From NCBI GenBank assembly GCA_030673345.1, contig DAOVJH010000068.1:1-7228 (forward strand): a DNA stretch of 7,228 nucleotides, written 5' to 3'. Shown piece after piece: positions 4,471-7,228 of this stretch. The notes below the pieces were generated by a model that was given only the letters and a program-made list of their open reading frames with translations, was not told the DNA's origin and searched no databases. The stretch is from Pseudomonadota bacterium (GTDB lineage: Bacteria; Pseudomonadota; Gammaproteobacteria; SZUA-229). The first letter of the stretch is position 1. Every line of letters begins with the position of its first letter. The translations under genes were made by a program, and so were the position numbers.

Positions 4471-4509
4471 GAATAGAACAAAATTAAAAATTAATATCAC
4501 AGGTGAAAA

Positions 4510-5544
4510 ATGTTAGCGGTAGGGGTTGTTGGCGGTACAGGTTATACCGGCGCTGAGCTATTGCGGTTGCTGGTTACGCATCCGCAGGTCGATCTGAAAT
4601 ATGTGACATCACGCTCAGAATCAGGCAAAAAAGTCGCTGATCTATTTCCGAATCTGCGTGGGTTTACCGATGTCTGCTTCACCGAGCCTGCGGCTGGTAC
4701 GCTGTCCGAATGCGATGTGGTATTTTTTGCTACACCGAATGGCACTGCGATGAAGATGGTACCGGAGCTGATCGAAAATGGCGTACGTGTGATCGACCTT
4801 GCAGCCGACTTCCGGTTACAGGATGCTGCGGTCTGGAAGCAGTGGTACGGCATGGATCATGCCTGTACCGATGTGCTGGCAGAGGCTGTATACGGCTTGC
4901 CTGAAATTAATCGTGTAGCGATCAAATCAGCACGTGTCGTTGCTAATCCGGGCTGTTATCCGACAGCGACCACGCTCGGTTTTTTGCCGCTGATCGAAAA
5001 TGCCCTGATCGATGATCAGTATTTGATCGCGGATGCAAAATCCGGTGTCAGCGGTGCCGGACGCGGAGCCAGTGTGGCGATGCTGCAAGCTGAATCTTCT
5101 GAAAATTTCAAACCATACGCGGTTGACGGCCACCGGCATCTTCCTGAAATCAGACAGACATTAGCCGGGGTGGCTGCACATGAGGTCGGATTAACTTTCG
5201 TACCTCACCTGGTGCCGATGATCCGCGGTATCGAAGCGACGCTGTATGCTAAACAAGCGGGACCGGTTGTTGGCGACCTGCATCAGCTGTACGTCGACCG
5301 TTATGCCGATGAACCCTTTGTCGATGTACTGCCAGAGGGTGTGATGCCGGAAACGCGTTCGGTGAAGGGCGCCAATACCTGCCGTATATCGGTGTTCAGG
5401 CCTCAGGGCGGCGAGACTATCGTGGTGTCATCGGTGATCGACAATCTGGTAAAAGGCGCAGCAGGGCAGGCCATACAGAATATGAACATAATGTTTGAAC
5501 TTGAAGAGACACTGGGACTCAATCAGGTGGCATTATTACCATGA
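4510..5544 (+). CDS. argC: N-acetyl-gamma-glutamyl-phosphate reductase ArgC
   Basis: ArgC catalyses the NADPH-dependent reduction of N-acetyl-glutamyl phosphate to the semialdehyde, the third step of arginine synthesis in the cytosol. The 344-residue protein has the normal length for the long (type 1) form. The nucleotide-binding motif is at the N-terminus ([18 protein letters not shown], residues 4-21). The catalytic cysteine C149 sits in [24 protein letters not shown] (178-187), DGHRHLPEI (206-214, with the catalytic-region histidine) and [12 protein letters not shown] (230-241) are all typical. AGGTGA at 4501-4506 is a ribosome site, a little close to ATG 4510; an in-frame GTG at 4504 is an unlikely alternative. 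It is divergent from hemJ. The coiled-coil membrane gene starts 16 bases after its stop, so argC probably heads a transcript including the bactofilin, although no shared pathway is evident. Confidence 0.96.
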   Translation: MLAVGVVGGTGYTGAELLRLLVTHPQVDLKYVTSRSESGKKVADLFPNLRGFTDVCFTEPAAGTLSECDVVFFATPNGTAMKMVPELIENGVRVIDLAADFRLQDAAVWKQWYGMDHACTDVLAEAVYGLPEINRVAIKSARVVANPGCYPTATTLGFLPLIENALIDDQYLIADAKSGVSGAGRGASVAMLQAESSENFKPYAVDGHRHLPEIRQTLAGVAAHEVGLTFVPHLVPMIRGIEATLYAKQAGPVVGDLHQLYVDRYADEPFVDVLPEGVMPETRSVKGANTCRISVFRPQGGETIVVSSVIDNLVKGAAGQAIQNMNIMFELEETLGLNQVALLP

Positions 5545-5560
5545 ACCGGAGACAATTTTC

Positions 5561-6292
5561 ATGAAAGCATTGCCGACACGCTCCATAATTACCATCCAGC
5601 GACCCTATCTGTGGCTTTCCGGCCTGGTGGCCATAATCTGTATGGTCATGCTAATGGTCTGGATATCTTTCGAGTATGGCCGCAGCATAGCCGGTTTTGA
5701 CAGCGCTGACGCTGATGCCTATATCGGCCAGCTACAGTCACAATTAGAAGAAGCACAGGCCGAAAATGTTGAAAGTACGCGACAAGCGACTATGCTTAAA
5801 CGTAACAGCCGAATTGATGATGATGCCTCTGTGCAATTAAAGGACACATTGGCGAAGGTGCAGAACGAAGCACTGGAACTTAAGAAGGAATTGTCATTCT
5901 ATAAGAGTATCGTGGCGCCAGAACAGGGCAGCCGCAGTATTGCTATACAGACGATTCAGTTGAAGCGGAATGAAGCCGGTGACTACAATTACAAGATAAT
6001 GGTTAGTCAGCGGGGACGAAATGACCGTTTTGCACGCGGTACGATAGATGTCAGTATCGAGGGTGTGAAGAAAGGACAGCCTGTTATATTAAAATTGACG
6101 GATGTCTCAAATGCTACAAAAAAGCCGATGAAATTTGGATTTAAGTATTTTCAGAATTTTGAAGGTGTTATGACTTTGCCAGCGGCCTTCCTGCCGGATT
6201 ACCTTCGGGTAAAGGTGAAGCCTAGTACCGGGAAAATGAAATCCATAGATGAACAGTTTGCGTGGTCAGATTTGACCGCCGGAGGAGCTTGA
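5561..6292 (+). CDS. Single-pass membrane coiled-coil protein, DUF6776-like
   Basis: This 243-residue protein has three parts. A short basic cytoplasmic N-terminus (residues 1-16) and one membrane helix (about 17-37, LWLSGLVAIICMVMLMVWIS) come first. A coiled coil follows (about 53-116, rich in Q, E, K and L, for example IGQLQSQLEEAQAEN). The C-terminal domain (about 118-240) is predicted to be beta-rich, with IAIQTIQLKRN, YNYKIMVSQRGRND and MKFGFKYFQNFEGVMTLP. The layout and the position between argC and a bactofilin gene match proteins I know as DUF6776; the function is unknown. The positive-inside rule puts the coiled coil and C-terminal domain in the periplasm (inference). The frame extends to a TTG at 5495 inside argC, but ATG 5561 has a GGAG 9 bases upstream. 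The bactofilin ATG follows the stop after one base, so translation is probably coupled. Confidence 0.8.
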   Translation: MKALPTRSIITIQRPYLWLSGLVAIICMVMLMVWISFEYGRSIAGFDSADADAYIGQLQSQLEEAQAENVESTRQATMLKRNSRIDDDASVQLKDTLAKVQNEALELKKELSFYKSIVAPEQGSRSIAIQTIQLKRNEAGDYNYKIMVSQRGRNDRFARGTIDVSIEGVKKGQPVILKLTDVSNATKKPMKFGFKYFQNFEGVMTLPAAFLPDYLRVKVKPSTGKMKSIDEQFAWSDLTAGGA

Positions 6293-6293
6293 T

Positions 6294-6740
6294 ATGTTTG
6301 GTAGTAATAAAAAGATTAAATCATCCAAGATCGATACATTGATCGGTCAGGGTGTCGAAGTGACAGGTGATGTTAAATTTGAAGGTGGACTGCATCTTGA
6401 TGGCAAGATCAAAGGTAATGTGACCACTTCCGACAGTGCAGAAGGCTCAGTGCTGGTCATCAGTGACCGCGGCTGTGTCGAAGGTGATGTACATGTGGCT
6501 TATGCGGTAATCAACGGTGAAGTAACCGGTAACGTTTTTGCTACTGAGAAGCTGGAACTTTCTGCTAGAGCCCGTATCTCGGGTAACGTGGAATACAATC
6601 TGCTGGAGATGGCCAGCGGCGCGGAGATCAATGGTCAGATGCTTCACAACGAGAACGAAAAGAAACTGCTGGAGCACCAGAAAGAAGAATCATCGGCTAA
6701 TATCCATCATCTGGATGATACGGCCGCTACGCAGAATTAA
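6294..6740 (+). CDS. Bactofilin (polymer-forming cytoskeletal protein)
   Basis: Bactofilins are small proteins whose central right-handed beta-helix polymerises head to tail, without nucleotide, into membrane-associated filaments that place cell-wall or envelope machinery. In this 148-residue protein the bactofilin domain covers about residues 13-117. It shows repeated turns of the form G-x-V-x-G-D/N-V: VEVTGDVKFEGGLHLDGKIK, CVEGDVHVAYAVINGEVTGN, ISGNVEYNLLEMASGAEING. The short N-terminus MFGSNKKIKSSK could be the membrane-touching peptide. The C-terminal tail (118-148) is charged, probably disordered and not part of the helix. The Shine-Dalgarno sequence GGAGGAG (6281-6287) is near perfect, 6 bases before the ATG, and lies within the last codons of the DUF6776-like gene. 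That implies high expression relative to the upstream gene and a likely partnership with that membrane protein. Confidence 0.9.
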   Translation: MFGSNKKIKSSKIDTLIGQGVEVTGDVKFEGGLHLDGKIKGNVTTSDSAEGSVLVISDRGCVEGDVHVAYAVINGEVTGNVFATEKLELSARARISGNVEYNLLEMASGAEINGQMLHNENEKKLLEHQKEESSANIHHLDDTAATQN

Positions 6741-6750
6741 ATCGGGGCGG

Positions 6751-6771
6751 TTTGGTCATTTGTAGACCAAA
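6751..6771. terminator. Hairpin after the bactofilin gene, possible weak terminator
   Basis: TTTGGTC (6751-6757) and GACCAAA (6765-6771) form a perfect 7-bp stem with a 7-base loop, beginning 11 bases after the bactofilin stop and ending 4 bases before the IscR-like site. No T-run follows (GTGAATAC), so it is not a canonical intrinsic terminator. It could stabilise the 3' end or reduce readthrough into erpA. Confidence 0.35.
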
Positions 6772-6775
6772 GTGA

Positions 6776-6800
6776 ATACTTGACTAAAATACTGGGTTAA
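6776..6800 (+). promoter_or_regulatory. Candidate IscR type 1 site
   Basis: The segment begins ATACTTGACTAAAATACT and continues GGGTTAA. Against the 25-base type 1 IscR consensus as I recall it from E. coli, 21 positions agree, including the whole left half (ATACTTGACT) and the A/T-rich centre; the right half is weaker. It overlaps the -35 box of the erpA promoter. Type 1 sites are bound by the [2Fe-2S] form of IscR, which usually represses, so erpA would be induced when Fe-S supply is short. Confidence 0.6.
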
Positions 6801-6808
6801 TTTAGCAT
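6780..6808 (+). promoter_or_regulatory. Candidate erpA promoter
   Basis: TTGACT (6780-6785, 5 of 6) and TAGCAT (6803-6808, 4 of 6) are separated by the ideal 17 bases, putting the start near 6815. The -35 lies inside the IscR-like site, the usual geometry for repression. TAATAT (6813-6818) and TATTAT (6816-6821) are further -10-like sequences. Confidence 0.5.
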
Positions 6809-6845
6809 TATCTAATATTATAGTTAAGTCATACAGGTCATTTTG

Positions 6846-7220
6846 ATGGATATACAGATAAATTTTGCTCCCAAGCCGAAGGTTATTGAGGGAGCAACGG
6901 TCGGTTTTACTGATTCAGCAGCAACGAAAGTGAAGGCGCTGGTCGAAGAAGAGGGTAACCCGCAGCTGAAACTGCGTGTATCTGTTGATGGTGGCGGCTG
7001 TTCTGGTTTTCAATATGGTTTTGCTTTCGATGAAAACGTCAGCGATGATGATACCGTTATCGAGAAAAATGGTGCCACCATGCTGGTCGATGTCAGCAGT
7101 ATGCAATACCTGAATGGTTCAGAAGTGGATTACCTGGAAGGTCTGGAAGGTGCGCGTTTCGTGGTGAATAACCCCAATGCTAAATCAACCTGTGGCTGTG
7201 GTTCATCGTTCTCTGTTTAA
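6846..7220 (+). CDS. erpA: Iron-sulfur cluster insertion protein ErpA
   Basis: ErpA is an A-type carrier that receives Fe-S clusters from the Isc or Suf scaffold and delivers them to apo-enzymes, including those of isoprenoid synthesis and respiration. The 124-residue protein has the three invariant cysteines, C52 in [16 protein letters not shown] and C116/C118 in [14 protein letters not shown] at the C-terminus. It also has the family segments [19 protein letters not shown] and [16 protein letters not shown]. The phrase [20 protein letters not shown] and the short tail favour ErpA over IscA or SufA. ATG 6846 is chosen over the TTG one codon upstream, and AGGT at 6835-6838 is the ribosome site. 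The gene has its own promoter with an IscR-like operator, separated from the bactofilin gene by 105 bases and a hairpin. I recall the same position after the bactofilin gene in Pseudomonas (PA0665). The gene is complete, with 8 bases left in the window. Confidence 0.95.
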   Translation: MDIQINFAPKPKVIEGATVGFTDSAATKVKALVEEEGNPQLKLRVSVDGGGCSGFQYGFAFDENVSDDDTVIEKNGATMLVDVSSMQYLNGSEVDYLEGLEGARFVVNNPNAKSTCGCGSSFSV

Positions 7221-7228
7221 GCTGTAAC

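Noticed and set aside
4401..4481. N-terminal extension of HemJ by 27 hydrophobic residues
   Set aside because: It translates heptamer repeats in a promoter region; known HemJ proteins begin at the equivalent of ATG 4400.
4542..4853. 103-codon minus-strand open frame inside argC
   Set aside because: Fully inside a textbook argC; no family resemblance and no ribosome site.

Overview
The window reads as chromosomal DNA of a gammaproteobacterium with moderate GC content. The main reasons are an RppH with a gammaproteobacterial-type N-terminus and the run hemJ (minus) / argC - DUF6776-type membrane protein - bactofilin - erpA. As I recall it, the same order occurs in Pseudomonas (PA0661-PA0665 region). 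The HAD-IB phosphatase next to rppH also recalls Pseudomonas PA0335/PA0336. The genus cannot be named from this sequence alone.

Layout. Bases 1-308 hold the end of a conserved hypothetical gene cut by the window edge. Bases 389-658 encode an 89-residue conserved hypothetical protein with a CX3CX2C motif, preceded by an FNR/Anr-like site. Bases 660-2109 form a small self-contained module: a MarR-family regulator, an NTF2/SnoaL-like protein and a MAPEG-family membrane protein. A nearly identical palindrome centred on TTGTATATACAA lies in the promoter region of the MarR gene and again in the promoter region of the NTF2-MAPEG pair. The MarR protein therefore probably controls both itself and the two downstream genes. 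Bases 2110-2598 hold a structured spacer, an orphan Shine-Dalgarno sequence and the C-terminal remnant of a sigma-54-dependent activator.

From 2617 on the content is housekeeping. A HAD-IB phosphatase (minus strand, possible histidinol-phosphatase) is divergent from rppH (RNA 5' pyrophosphohydrolase), whose leader can fold into a hairpin next to the start. HemJ (protoporphyrinogen oxidase, minus) converges on rppH and is divergent from argC (arginine biosynthesis). ArgC is followed closely by a single-pass coiled-coil membrane protein and a bactofilin, a likely co-transcribed envelope/cytoskeleton pair. Last comes erpA, an Fe-S cluster carrier with its own promoter, whose -35 box is overlapped by a good match to the IscR type 1 site.

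The least-described material is the MarR/NTF2/MAPEG module with its paired operators, the CX3CX2C mini-protein, and the DUF6776-bactofilin pair. I saw no tRNA, rRNA, CRISPR array, insertion sequence or phage gene.
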